64,000 nucleotides of DNA from Vibrio tetraodonis (GTDB lineage Bacteria > Pseudomonadota > Gammaproteobacteria > Enterobacterales > Vibrionaceae), in NCBI RefSeq assembly GCF_003350295.1, contig NZ_QLYY01000019.1, positions 62,001-126,000 of the forward strand. The letters are read 5' to 3'. The notes under the pieces are model-generated. The model made no database searches. It saw nothing but the letters and a program-made list of their open reading frames with translations, and was not told where the DNA came from. Position 1 is the stretch's first letter. Each line of letters begins with the position of its first letter. Positions 20,981 through 29,602 of this stretch are shown one piece after another. The position numbers and the translations under genes were made by a program.

Positions 20981-21321
20981 CGCTAAACAAAATGCACACG
21001 CCAAAGCAGCCACATTATGTGGCTGCTTTTTTATTGTTACAAAGTGAGCATCCAAGGATTTAAGGCTAGAGGTTGATCATACTCTGCGCGCCAACGCTCG
21101 GAGTATGACATGTTTTGAATTGTAAATTTATGGAAATGGGGTAAGTTATAGTAAACTGAGTGCATATTTCGTGACGCTTGAACATGATGTAATCGATGTA
21201 CAGGGGCATAGATGCTGACTTATTTCGTATGTTTGTTCGGTGGCAAGTTTGTCAATTGAAAGATAGCGATAAACTTTGGAATGGGTACTTGTCCAAAGTA
21301 TACGAGCATGGAGAGTATAGA
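20981..21321. other. topA-glgC intergenic region
   Basis: These 341 bases hold the topA terminator (21003-21033) and the glgC leader. I saw no further gene. The in-frame extension upstream of glgC from 21196 has no ribosome binding site or family similarity. Confidence 0.5.
21003..21033 (+). terminator. topA terminator
   Basis: A perfect 12-bp stem (21003-21014 with 21018-21029) with a 3-base loop runs into TTTTTT. Confidence 0.9.
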
Positions 21322-22539
21322 ATGGCTGGTGTGTTAGGAATGATCCTCGCGGGTGGAGAAGGCTCCCGTCTTCGCCCATTGACTGAACCTCGTAGCAAGC
21401 CTGCAGTACCATTTGGTGGAAGCTACCGCCTTATTGATTTTGCCCTGAATAATTTTGTTAATGCGGATTTAATGCGTATTTATGTATTAACGCAGTTCAA
21501 ATCTCAATCGCTGTTTCATCATCTAAAAAAAGGTTGGAATATTAGTGGTATAACCGATCGATTTATTGATCCTATTCCTGCTCAAATGAGAACAGGGAAA
21601 CGTTGGTATGAAGGCACTGCGGATGCAATATACCAAAACTTACGCTTTATGGAGTTAGCAGAACCGGAGCAAGTGTGTATTTTTGGTTCTGATCACATCT
21701 ATAAAATGGATATTAAACAGGTTCTCGATTTTCATAAACAGAAACACGCTTCACTGACAGTCTCCGCACTTCGAGTCCCTCTCTCTGAGGCTTCAAGCTT
21801 CGGAGTGATTGAAATAGACGAAGACAATCGGATGATTGGTTTCGAAGAAAAGCCCACTTATCCTAAGTCTATACCTGGGGACCCAGAGCATGCGCTGGTT
21901 TCAATGGGTAACTATATATTTGAAGCTCAGCCTCTGTTCGCTGAGTTGATAGAAGATGCTGATAACCCAAGCTCTTCTCATGATTTTGGTAAGGATATTA
22001 TTCCTAAAATGTTCCCTCGTGGAGATGTTTTTGTCTATGACTTTAGCCAGAATCGAATTCCTGGCGAGAAAGAAGCGGTTTATTGGCGAGATGTTGGGAC
22101 GATTGATTCCTACTGGCAGGCTCATATGGATCTGCTGAAGAAAGATGCACCTTTTTCTCTCTATAACCGCAGTTGGCCACTGCATACCTTTTATCCCGCT
22201 TTACCACCTGCTACTTTCAGTGACTCTGACAATAGGCGAGTGCAAATCATAGATAGTTTAGTGTGCAACGGAAGCTATGTAAGGTGCTCACGGATAGAGA
22301 AATCTGTATTAGGTTTTCGGAGTAATATAGCTTCTGCTTGTGATATTAGCGAAAGTATCTTGATGGGTGATGTCAAGGTCGGTGAAGGCTGTGTGCTTCG
22401 TCGTGTCATCATAGATAAAAATGTGGATATTGCTCCTGACACCCGAATAGGCGTAGACCTAGAACAAGACAAGAAACGATTCCATGTTTCAGATGATGGT
22501 ATTGTTGTTATTCCGAAAGGAGCGCGAGTTGGTTACTAG
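21322..22539 (+). CDS. glgC: Glucose-1-phosphate adenylyltransferase (ADP-glucose pyrophosphorylase)
   Basis: This 405-residue enzyme makes ADP-glucose from ATP and glucose 1-phosphate, the committed step of glycogen synthesis. The nucleotide motif GMILAGGEGSRLRPLT sits at the N-terminus, followed by KPAVPFGGSYRLIDFALNN, ADAIYQNL, and the substrate lysine region GFEEKPTYP. The C-terminal beta-helix (ESILMGDVKVGEGCVLRRV) is complete. A longer frame opens at 21196, but the ATG at 21322 has GGAGAG upstream and starts right at the conserved motif. It is followed by glgA with an 11-base overlap. Confidence 0.95.
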   Translation: MAGVLGMILAGGEGSRLRPLTEPRSKPAVPFGGSYRLIDFALNNFVNADLMRIYVLTQFKSQSLFHHLKKGWNISGITDRFIDPIPAQMRTGKRWYEGTADAIYQNLRFMELAEPEQVCIFGSDHIYKMDIKQVLDFHKQKHASLTVSALRVPLSEASSFGVIEIDEDNRMIGFEEKPTYPKSIPGDPEHALVSMGNYIFEAQPLFAELIEDADNPSSSHDFGKDIIPKMFPRGDVFVYDFSQNRIPGEKEAVYWRDVGTIDSYWQAHMDLLKKDAPFSLYNRSWPLHTFYPALPPATFSDSDNRRVQIIDSLVCNGSYVRCSRIEKSVLGFRSNIASACDISESILMGDVKVGEGCVLRRVIIDKNVDIAPDTRIGVDLEQDKKRFHVSDDGIVVIPKGARVGY

Positions 22540-24016
22540 TAATTTGTCGGTTCTTTATGTTGCATCAGAAGTAGAAGGTTTAATCAAAAGTGGTGGTTTA
22601 GCGGATGTGGCAAGGGCTTTACCTGAGTCTCTAGTCGCTGTAGACCTGGACGTACGAATTACTTTACCAGCCTATCAACAAATCTCTCAGCTTGACGAAG
22701 CACAAGTCATATTAGACTCTCAACTCGAGCATTGGCCACGCACTGAATACAGGGTTTTGAAATTAAATGTATCAAACCTAGATGTCTATGCTATTGATTG
22801 TCCTAAGTATTTTAATCGCCCCGAAATGTATGCGGTAAGCAATCAAGCTTACAGTGACAATGGTGAGCGTTTTGCATTTTTTAGTGCAGCTTGCCTTGAT
22901 ATGTTACCTAAGCTGGGCTTTCGGCCAGATATCGTTCATGCCAATGACTGGCACACGGGGTTTGTACCCTACCTTCTAAAATACCGTTATAGGGAAATTA
23001 AGTTTTACTCTGAGATGAAGAGTGTCATCACGGTACACAACGCTGTATTCAAGGGCGTTTTTAGTTATGACGATCTTCTTTGCTTACCGGAGATGCAGAC
23101 AAGGTATGCCCCTGATGCGGCGGTGAGTTCGACCCATGTCACAATGCTCAGGGCTGGGGTCATGACAGCTGACAAAATCACTGCAGTGAGTCCAACTTAT
23201 GCAGAGGAGCTTAAGACTGAACTGGGTAGTCATGGAATGTCGAAGGAATTTAAATCGCGTGAGGAGGATTTAGTCGGCATTTTAAATGGTTGTGATTACT
23301 CTGTTTGGAGCCCCGTCACGGATCCTTACTTACCGGTCAGCTATCAAGCTAATCATGAGAGTATGACGAAAGGCAAACAAGCATGTAAACGTGCTTTACA
23401 AATCAAATTGGGGTTAGAGTGTACAGATATTGCAGTGTACGGAATGGTTTGCCGTTTAACCAACCAGAAGGGTATTCAGTATTTATTACCCATACTCGAG
23501 CGGTTCCTAAAGTATAAAGTACAGTTTGTTATGGTTGGCACAGGTGATCCAGAATTAGCGAGTAAGCTTATCGAGATTGAAATCAAGCATAGTGATCGAT
23601 TTAAGTTTGTCGAGGCTTATAGCGAGGAACTTGCACACCTTATAGAAGCTGGCTCGGATGTATTTGTGATGCCATCAGAGTTTGAGCCTTGTGGATTAAA
23701 TCAAATTTATAGTATGTCGTATGGCACTCTGCCTATTGTTCGAGGAGTAGGTGGGCTTAAAGATACAGTTCTTGATTATGCGTCAGATCCTAAGATTGCG
23801 ACTGGTTTTATTTTTCATCAGCCTACATCGCGTGACTTGTTGCTAACACTGCAAGAATCCCTATTGCTCTATGAGCAGCAGCGTGACGAATTTAGCCGTG
23901 TTCAGCTTAATGCAATGAAGCAAAATTTCAGCTGGAGTATTGCCGCTGATCACTATTTGAGCTTATATAAAAGTATAGTGAATGAGTCGTATGGCTTAGC
24001 TATGTGCACAGCCTGA
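22529..24016 (+). CDS. glgA: Glycogen synthase GlgA
   Basis: This GT5 glycosyltransferase of about 495 residues extends alpha-1,4-glucan from ADP-glucose. The N-terminal donor motif appears as KSGGLADVARALP (usually KTGGL). HANDWHTGFVPYLLKY, TVHNAVFKGVF, GMVCRLTNQKGI and MPSEFEPCGLNQIYSM follow. I place the start at the TTG at 22529: AAGGAG lies 6 bases upstream and the protein then begins LVTSNLSVLYVASEVEG. The frame stays open upstream to 22484 but only inside glgC. The overlap suggests translational coupling. No glgB, glgP or glgX lies nearby. Confidence 0.92.
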   Translation: MVTSNLSVLYVASEVEGLIKSGGLADVARALPESLVAVDLDVRITLPAYQQISQLDEAQVILDSQLEHWPRTEYRVLKLNVSNLDVYAIDCPKYFNRPEMYAVSNQAYSDNGERFAFFSAACLDMLPKLGFRPDIVHANDWHTGFVPYLLKYRYREIKFYSEMKSVITVHNAVFKGVFSYDDLLCLPEMQTRYAPDAAVSSTHVTMLRAGVMTADKITAVSPTYAEELKTELGSHGMSKEFKSREEDLVGILNGCDYSVWSPVTDPYLPVSYQANHESMTKGKQACKRALQIKLGLECTDIAVYGMVCRLTNQKGIQYLLPILERFLKYKVQFVMVGTGDPELASKLIEIEIKHSDRFKFVEAYSEELAHLIEAGSDVFVMPSEFEPCGLNQIYSMSYGTLPIVRGVGGLKDTVLDYASDPKIATGFIFHQPTSRDLLLTLQESLLLYEQQRDEFSRVQLNAMKQNFSWSIAADHYLSLYKSIVNESYGLAMCTA

Positions 24017-24063
24017 TATCTGACATATTAATTGATTTTTTAGGAGTTATGAATGGTTTCATT

Positions 24064-24079
24064 TGTGATATATTGCACG
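24064..24079. promoter_or_regulatory. Possible CRP-type site upstream of the hydrolase gene
   Basis: TGTGATATATTGCACG matches the TGTGA-N6-TCACA pattern at 8 of 10 defined positions and lies 34 bases before the hydrolase start. It could equally be chance. Confidence 0.3.
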
Positions 24080-24112
24080 GAATTGAATTTGTAATCGGAT
24101 TTAATCTGAGCT

Positions 24113-24913
24113 ATGACTCAAGAGCTACTTTTTCATAAGACCTATCTACATCCCACAAGTGATGAATGGGTTGTGTTCGTTCATGGAGCTGGAGGAAGCT
24201 CCTCTATCTGGTTCAAGCAAATTAAGGCTTATCGACAACACTTTAATTTGTTATTGGTCGATCTCCGCGGACATGGCCAGTCACGTCCGCTTATCAAAGA
24301 TCTCATCTCAAATCGCTATACGTTTAAGTCAGTGACTGCAGATATACTTAAAGTTTTAGATCATCTAAAAATAGGATCGGCGCATTTTGTCGGTATGTCG
24401 CTCGGGACCATCATAGTAAGAAATTTAGCTGAAATGTCAGCAGATAGAGTTAAGTCTATGGTTTTAGGTGGTGCTGTCACCAGACTGAATACTCGTTCTC
24501 AGATACTGGCAAAATTGGGTAACTTATTTAAACACATAGTTCCATACATATGGTTGTATAGTCTATTCGCCTATATTGTTATGCCTCAAAAGGCGCAGAA
24601 AGAATCTCGTCATTTGTTTATTCGAGAAGCAAAAAAGCTTTGCCAGAAGGAGTTTAAACGTTGGTTTATTTTAACGACAGACGTGAATCCTCTTATGCGT
24701 TACTTTAAAGATAAAGAGTTACCTATTCCGACTCTCTACTTGATGGGAGAATTGGATTACATGTTTCTGACTCCTGTCAAAGAGATGGTTGCTGTCCATG
24801 ACAGAAGTACTTTATTTGAGATCCCAAATTGTGGCCATGTATGCAATATTGAGCGTCCTGAAGTTTTTAACCAATATTCTATAGAGTTTATTCAAAGACT
24901 TTCACACCAATGA
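24113..24913 (+). CDS. Alpha/beta hydrolase
   Basis: This 266-residue protein has the alpha/beta hydrolase fold. The oxyanion HG motif is VFVHGAGGSSSIW (21-33). LVDLRGHGQS is the strand-4 turn. The nucleophile elbow FVGMSLGTI puts Ser96 as catalytic serine. The probable acid lies in MGELDYMF and the histidine in NCGHVCNIERPE. The arrangement is that of MhpC/BioH-like esterases and C-C hydrolases; the substrate cannot be told. No signal peptide is visible. It stands alone between glgA and an AT-rich intergenic region. Confidence 0.8.
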   Translation: MTQELLFHKTYLHPTSDEWVVFVHGAGGSSSIWFKQIKAYRQHFNLLLVDLRGHGQSRPLIKDLISNRYTFKSVTADILKVLDHLKIGSAHFVGMSLGTIIVRNLAEMSADRVKSMVLGGAVTRLNTRSQILAKLGNLFKHIVPYIWLYSLFAYIVMPQKAQKESRHLFIREAKKLCQKEFKRWFILTTDVNPLMRYFKDKELPIPTLYLMGELDYMFLTPVKEMVAVHDRSTLFEIPNCGHVCNIERPEVFNQYSIEFIQRLSHQ

Positions 24914-25404
24914 TAGGTCTAGTCATTGCTATGATTGAATGATTTAAAAGTAAGTTCACCGTTTTATAGGATTGCTGATGATCTTCTGATGTAATCAACC
25001 TGCCAATATCTAGCGCAGCCCTCGTAAAGTTCACCGCCTAGTTAATTTTCTTTGATATGGTACCCATTTCTTCTTAATAATCAGATTTTTATATTTATTT
25101 TCTTGCATTTATACTAATTTTTGTTTTATCAATAGATGTGAGTGTTATTCGTTTGGCTTTATAAAACTGAAATTAAATCCTTTTATATCATATGTTTATA
25201 TTTGAAGTGTAATTAAATTAACATATGTGTATATGATTTCTACTGAATGACCTATACATTCTAACTTATTGTTTATTAGAGGTTCTTAGTTACCCTGATG
25301 TACTAAAGTAGCGGTTGTACTTATTCATCATGCTTTTCTTGCTACTTGCTCTGGCTTTGAGTGAGTGTTTTTAATCTTCATTTATAGTTGGGTGGACTTA
25401 CCTT
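24914..25404. other. AT-rich intergenic region upstream of LysR gene
   Basis: No gene is visible in 491 bases. The central part (about 25060-25260) is clearly richer in A+T than the flanks. It holds two similar copies of CATATGTNTATAT, near 25188 and 25223. These could be operator half-sites for the LysR protein that follows, or only AT-rich chance. Confidence 0.5.
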
Positions 25405-26238
25405 ATGCATCAATCTAAGTGTTTCATTGATTCAAAGTACCTATTAACACTGATAAAAGTGGCGAAATATCGTAGTGTAACCGCTGCTGCTGAGTCACTT
25501 TTTATGACTCAGCCTGCGGTATCTCAGCAAATAAAAAAAATTGAAAGTACAGTAGGTGTTGAAGTCTTTGATAGAAGGGGTGGTTTTGAGCTGACTCAAC
25601 ATGGAAAAATTCTTTTAGAGCATGCTAAAAAGATGCTAAGCATGAATGAAAGCTTATTTGAGCAGTTAAAGAGCGTTAACTTAGGTCGTCGACTTGATAT
25701 TGCGGTGGAAGATGTATTTTGCCCTAGAGTCATCGAATGTATTTTGAAAGAGTTTAAAGCCTTGGATTATCGAGAACTTTCTTTTACCAGCTTCAGTCTT
25801 GAACACTGTCCTCCAGTGGAAGAATATGACCTTATATTTACGACAGAAAGGCTGCCGAAAGGTCGAGGGACATCTCATCACTTGGACACGGTTAGTCATA
25901 GTATTGTGCGTTCTAAAACTTGTTCTAGTTCTCCAACAAGAGTCGTCTTTTCAAGCACTTTGACTAAGTCATATGTCAGAAATGTACTCATGGATCATAA
26001 AATCCCACTGGATAATATTACTTATTGGCACGCTACGAGTTCTTCAACCCTCATAAATAGTGAGCTTGAATTACCCGGCACTGTGGTCGTATGCCCTGAC
26101 TGGTCTGTGACAAGTGAAGGGTATGTAAAAACTCCCCTATCTCAGCTAATCAATATGTACGTGTGGAGTAGTGATAATGGAGTAACTAAAATTGCCTCAT
26201 CTGATGTTCCAACACGCGCACTTCATCTACGTAAATAA
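25405..26238 (+). CDS. LysR family transcriptional regulator
   Basis: This 277-residue protein has a clear N-terminal LysR winged helix-turn-helix (about 12-70): TLIKVAKYRSVTAAAESLF, MTQPAVSQQIKKIESTVG, VEVFDRRGGFELTQHG. The effector domain (about 90-277) is diverged and short compared with the usual 300 residues, so its ligand cannot be guessed. No divergent target gene is adjacent. The next gene downstream is DUF1826 with its own probable Zur box. The upstream gap is AT-rich, which with the diverged effector domain hints at an accessory gene. Confidence 0.85.
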   Translation: MHQSKCFIDSKYLLTLIKVAKYRSVTAAAESLFMTQPAVSQQIKKIESTVGVEVFDRRGGFELTQHGKILLEHAKKMLSMNESLFEQLKSVNLGRRLDIAVEDVFCPRVIECILKEFKALDYRELSFTSFSLEHCPPVEEYDLIFTTERLPKGRGTSHHLDTVSHSIVRSKTCSSSPTRVVFSSTLTKSYVRNVLMDHKIPLDNITYWHATSSSTLINSELELPGTVVVCPDWSVTSEGYVKTPLSQLINMYVWSSDNGVTKIASSDVPTRALHLRK

Positions 26239-26317
26239 GCTGAGTAACTGGCACTGAAGGTCAAAAATGTCGATTTTTAGTGTTAGTTACTTTTGTTCAA
26301 TGTGATTGTTGATTTTT

Positions 26318-26332
26318 TGTTATGATATAACA
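26318..26332. promoter_or_regulatory. Probable Zur box upstream of DUF1826 gene
   Basis: TGTTATGATATAACA is a near-perfect palindrome of the gammaproteobacterial Zur type (core GTTAT-N3-ATAAC), followed by TATC as in longer consensus forms. It lies about 100 bases before the DUF1826 start. Zur would repress the gene when zinc is plentiful. This is a motif match only. Confidence 0.6.
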
Positions 26333-26430
26333 TATCATGTTTGGCGATGGTATTGATGGTGGTTACTTAACTTTTTTGATGTTAGGTATCCCATCTAATT
26401 GGGAAGTTCGTTTATAAATGGGGAGAGTTC

Positions 26431-27084
26431 ATGCTTCAGGTTATGAAAACATCAACGGAATTAACAATGCCTATAGCGGAATCGCCAAGTGTATTGAGTG
26501 AAATATATCGAGATGAGCATAACATTGCTGTATGGGAACGAGACCTTCCTAATAAACTGATTCATGGTATCAAGCATATGTTGATTCATGAATCTAATTT
26601 GGCGTTAGTTCAAACAGTTACGTCTAGTAATGTAGACGACTGGATAATGCATAAGTTATCAAACCATGAATGTGCAGAGCCACTTGCTAAAGATATTGCG
26701 TTAATCGTTGATATGTTCTGTTGTTTGTTTGATTTGGGTGAAGCAGGGTTAAGACTCACTAGTATAAATAAACCTATGTGTCCAAAATTTCACGTTGATC
26801 ATGTCCCTTGCCGTTTAGTTTCAACTTATACCGGTACTGCCACAGAATGGCATGGAAACGATGGTTTGGACCGCAGCAAATTGGGTGCCGGTAGCTTGGG
26901 GAAACCCGATCACTTGTCTGGTTTATATAGTGAACAGTCGGCAATAAACAGATTGTCTACTGGAGATGTAGCTTTGTTGAAGGGAAGTGGCTGGGAGGGG
27001 AATGAAAGTTGTGGTTTGGTACATCGTTCACCTCAGAACCTTAATCAAGAACCTAGACTCCTACTGACATTAGATATGGTTTAA
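26431..27084 (+). CDS. DUF1826 family protein, probably zinc-starvation induced
   Basis: This 217-residue protein matches the DUF1826 family pattern, with CCLFDLGEAGLRLTSI, CPKFHVDHVPCRLVSTYTG, a TEWHGNDG segment and VALLKGSGWEGNESCGLVHRSP. The conserved His/Asp/Cys residues in KFHVDHVPCR and the late LVHRSP resemble a metal-binding jelly-roll (2OG oxygenase-like) site, but no activity is known. Members occur near COG0523 GTPases and other zinc-responsive genes. The upstream Zur-like palindrome fits that. The start has GGGGAGAG at good spacing. No COG0523 gene is visible in this window. Confidence 0.8.
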   Translation: MLQVMKTSTELTMPIAESPSVLSEIYRDEHNIAVWERDLPNKLIHGIKHMLIHESNLALVQTVTSSNVDDWIMHKLSNHECAEPLAKDIALIVDMFCCLFDLGEAGLRLTSINKPMCPKFHVDHVPCRLVSTYTGTATEWHGNDGLDRSKLGAGSLGKPDHLSGLYSEQSAINRLSTGDVALLKGSGWEGNESCGLVHRSPQNLNQEPRLLLTLDMV

Positions 27085-27277
27085 TCAGATAGTGACTTTC
27101 TTTTAGCAAATTAAAGAGTTTTATAAAGCCTTTCATTATACACTATCAACAGACTTCAACTTTCTTGAGGTGAGCTTATATAATTCCGGAAAGGTTTTAT
27201 GTCAAAAATGAAATGATTAAATTCTTTCATGTTTAAAGATTATTTTTTTTCAACCTGAATTAAATTAATAAAGGTTC

Positions 27278-28417
27278 ATGAACACAGTTTTATTTTTATT
27301 ATGTCTATATAATCCTCTGATAGGATTTACTATGGATATGATAATGGAAGTCAACTCAAGTTTTTCACCCTCTGCTAGTACCAGAATGAATCGCTCAGAA
27401 AAAAGTTCGCATCAGCCGTCTTTTAATATTAAAAGAATATTTAACTGCTGTTTGCCTGAGCAAGAGTTAAACTCAAATGAAGAACACTTAAACAACTTGG
27501 AATATGGTGTTTTTGATAAGCCTAAGGTCGCTCATACTATCCAAGTTTTTACTCATAATAATGCGAACCAAACAATGAGTAGCGATATGTGTGAGTCGAT
27601 TCTTACTAGTACATCAGATATTGTTTTTATATCTACGGAAGAAATGAAGAATCTTTCAGGAGTAATGAGAGAGACTATTAATGGGTCTAAGTATGTGATT
27701 GTCTATAATAGCGCCCAAAAAATGCTGACAGTCACCAAACCTAAAGAGCTGTTTTCCTTGTTCACCAATCCTGCATCAACCGCCCAGATTACACTGGTTA
27801 AAAAAGGGATAGCAGCACCTATTATTATTGACAAGTTAAATTATAGGGACGTGATTAATAATCCAAATAAAGGTGGAACTATCACTATACAAAGCATTGG
27901 TAGCATGAAAGTTGCCATGGTAAATATTCATCTTGACTCAAGAGATCAAGATGAAAGAAAAAAAGAAATAAGTGATTTGTTATGCAAAATTAATAATAAA
28001 CATACTGACATAGATCATATTATTATTGCTGGTGACTTTAATACTCGAAATAGAAAAGTTGATGGGCGAATAGTTAGAGCATTGCAAGATAAAGAAAGTT
28101 TTAGATCTGAGCTGGGAGTTCTTCCTCAATATGAAATCACCTTGCCAATGATATCCTCACAGGAGAATACATATAAGTGGGAAGCAGGCTTAAATGCTGA
28201 GGCCAAGCAAGGCTCCAAAAGACAGAAAAACGGAGAAATGCAAACCGGGTACCTTGATGGCGTTGTCATTCTTACGCCAAAAGGCAAGATTAAAGATGAG
28301 ACACTAAAGAAAAGTATAATCGTACCTGAGGGTAACTCTATTGTTGGACCTTCATATGGCAGTGATCATCGCTCAGTTAGTGCGAAGTTCGCAATAGAGA
28401 AGATACGTTCGTCCTAA
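27278..28417 (+). CDS. EEP-fold phosphatase, inositol polyphosphate 5-phosphatase-like, possible secreted effector
   Basis: This 379-residue protein of the endonuclease/exonuclease/phosphatase superfamily has these motifs in order: FTHNNAN (91-97), a metal Glu in STEE (119-122), NIHLDSRDQDER (216-227), AGDFNTR (251-257), NTYKWEAG (297-304), GYLDGVVIL (324-332) and GSDHRSVSA (361-369). The HL, TYK and GDxN..R pattern resembles inositol 5-phosphatases more than DNases; Vibrio T3SS effector VPA0450 is of that kind. Residues 1-90 look disordered and Ser-rich, as in a secretion signal region. Another start at 27332 has a better spaced AGGA site and removes a hydrophobic first segment. The gene is AT-rich. 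Target and secretion are inference. Confidence 0.7.
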   Translation: MNTVLFLLCLYNPLIGFTMDMIMEVNSSFSPSASTRMNRSEKSSHQPSFNIKRIFNCCLPEQELNSNEEHLNNLEYGVFDKPKVAHTIQVFTHNNANQTMSSDMCESILTSTSDIVFISTEEMKNLSGVMRETINGSKYVIVYNSAQKMLTVTKPKELFSLFTNPASTAQITLVKKGIAAPIIIDKLNYRDVINNPNKGGTITIQSIGSMKVAMVNIHLDSRDQDERKKEISDLLCKINNKHTDIDHIIIAGDFNTRNRKVDGRIVRALQDKESFRSELGVLPQYEITLPMISSQENTYKWEAGLNAEAKQGSKRQKNGEMQTGYLDGVVILTPKGKIKDETLKKSIIVPEGNSIVGPSYGSDHRSVSAKFAIEKIRSS

Positions 28418-28434
28418 AACATTGAAGCGAAAAA

Positions 28435-28463
28435 GAATAAAGCGCCTTTAAGGCGCTTTATTC
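28435..28463. terminator. Bidirectional terminator
   Basis: A 29-base near-continuous palindrome (14-base arms 28435-28448 and 28450-28463) with GCGCC core and A/T flanks lies between the convergent EEP and DUF2007 genes. It overlaps the DUF2007 stop. Confidence 0.8.
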
Positions 28464-28787
28464 ATAGAAGTGAGATTCGTCTCTATTGATCTCGCTACAT
28501 TTCCAACACAGCCCAAATTGCTGCTCATTGAGCTCTCCACATTGGGTGCACTGCCATTTTAAACCTGATAGTGTTTTTTGTGTATACTGTTCGATTATTG
28601 ACAGCGCTTGTTCATGTTGACTGATATCCAAAAGCCAAACACAGGGTAAGGTACTATCATCGAAAGGAAGCTCTCCTTGTAGCCCTACGATTCCATCTCC
28701 TCTGACTTGGCAATGTATTCGCTGTGATTTTAGAAGTTCACAGACAATATGAACTTCTATTACATTAGCGGTTGAGAAAATTTTCAA
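28458..28787 (-). CDS. DUF2007 domain protein with C-terminal zinc ribbon
   Basis: This 109-residue protein has an N-terminal DUF2007 (putative signal-transducing, PII-like ferredoxin fold) module: MKIFSTANVIEVHIVCELLKSQ, IHCQVRGDGIVGLQGELPF. The C-terminal zinc ribbon has two CxxC knuckles (WQCTQCGELN and GLCWKCSEIN). The combination is common in gammaproteobacteria and its function is unknown. It starts 2 bases after the stop of the TVP38-type gene on the same strand, so the two form an operon. Confidence 0.8.
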   Translation of the reverse strand: MKIFSTANVIEVHIVCELLKSQRIHCQVRGDGIVGLQGELPFDDSTLPCVWLLDISQHEQALSIIEQYTQKTLSGLKWQCTQCGELNEQQFGLCWKCSEINRDESHFYE

Positions 28788-28789
28788 AA

Positions 28790-29479
28790 TTAACTCTCAT
28801 TTTGAGTTTGTGTCGCTCCTTTGAATTTTCCCATCACCCATTTAGTGACTACTGGGAATAACCCAAGTAAAGCAAATGATAGTAACACAGGAACAGATAC
28901 GATACCCGATAGGCTTTCTATTTGTGCCAATTGTGTGCCTGCGTTGAGATAAACCGCTGTACCCGGCAGCATTCCCAATTGGCTTACTAGGTAAAAACGA
29001 GCAGTAGATATTGGTGTTAGCCCCATTAGAAGGTTTATTAGGAAGAAGGGAAACACAGGTATTAGGCGAAGCGAAAATAAATAGAATGCCCCATCTCTAG
29101 CCACTCCGTCATTGATTGCTTTTAATTTGTCGCCAAACTTGGTTTGCACCCAATCGCGAAGTAAAAAACGACTGCTGAGAAAGGCGAGCGTCGCACCTAT
29201 GGTGCTTGCAAAAGAGACAAGTAAAAGACTGGCCCAAAAGCCGAATAAAGCCGCACCCAGAAGCGTCACAACGGCAGCGCCTGGAATGGAGAAAGCAGTA
29301 ATGGCGACATAGGCTAGAAAATAACTAATAGCAGCTAGTGCAAAGTTGTTATTTATAAACTCAGATAGCGAGGCTTGTTGCGCTTTAGCATTTTCTAAAG
29401 TGAGATATTGACCAAAGTTAATGCCAAGAAACACAATCAATCCGACGAGCAGAACTCCTAACACGAGTTTTTTATTCAT
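28790..29479 (-). CDS. TVP38/TMEM64 family membrane protein
   Basis: This 229-residue inner-membrane protein of the DedA/SNARE-associated superfamily has about six hydrophobic segments, starting at residues 4-22. The family core is present: FSIPGAAVVTLLGAALFGFW, GATLAFLSSRFLLRDWV, and LRLIPVFPFFLINLLMGLT, with the conserved Arg-Pro and FP(F)..N features. Related proteins are lipid scramblases or transporters; the substrate here is unknown. It is the first gene of a pair with DUF2007. Confidence 0.85.
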   Translation of the reverse strand: MNKKLVLGVLLVGLIVFLGINFGQYLTLENAKAQQASLSEFINNNFALAAISYFLAYVAITAFSIPGAAVVTLLGAALFGFWASLLLVSFASTIGATLAFLSSRFLLRDWVQTKFGDKLKAINDGVARDGAFYLFSLRLIPVFPFFLINLLMGLTPISTARFYLVSQLGMLPGTAVYLNAGTQLAQIESLSGIVSVPVLLSFALLGLFPVVTKWVMGKFKGATQTQNES

Positions 29480-29544
29480 AGAGGCTTCCTAAATATGAGT
29501 AAAGGGATATGAAAATAAGAACAGTTGAAAAGAAGTAAAATTTC

Positions 29545-29580
29545 AAACAGAAAATAAAAAAGCCAACCTAGTTGGCTGAC
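29545..29580 (-). terminator. tfoY terminator
   Basis: A 7-bp stem (29561-29567 with 29571-29577) with a 3-base loop is followed on the minus strand by TTTTTTATTTTC. Confidence 0.8.
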
Positions 29581-29602
29581 TTGGTTTCAAAGCATGTTGT
29601 GA

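Noticed and set aside
21196..21321. Upstream extension of glgC
   Set aside because: No ribosome binding site and no similarity to GlgC; the ATG at 21322 has GGAGAG and starts at the conserved motif.
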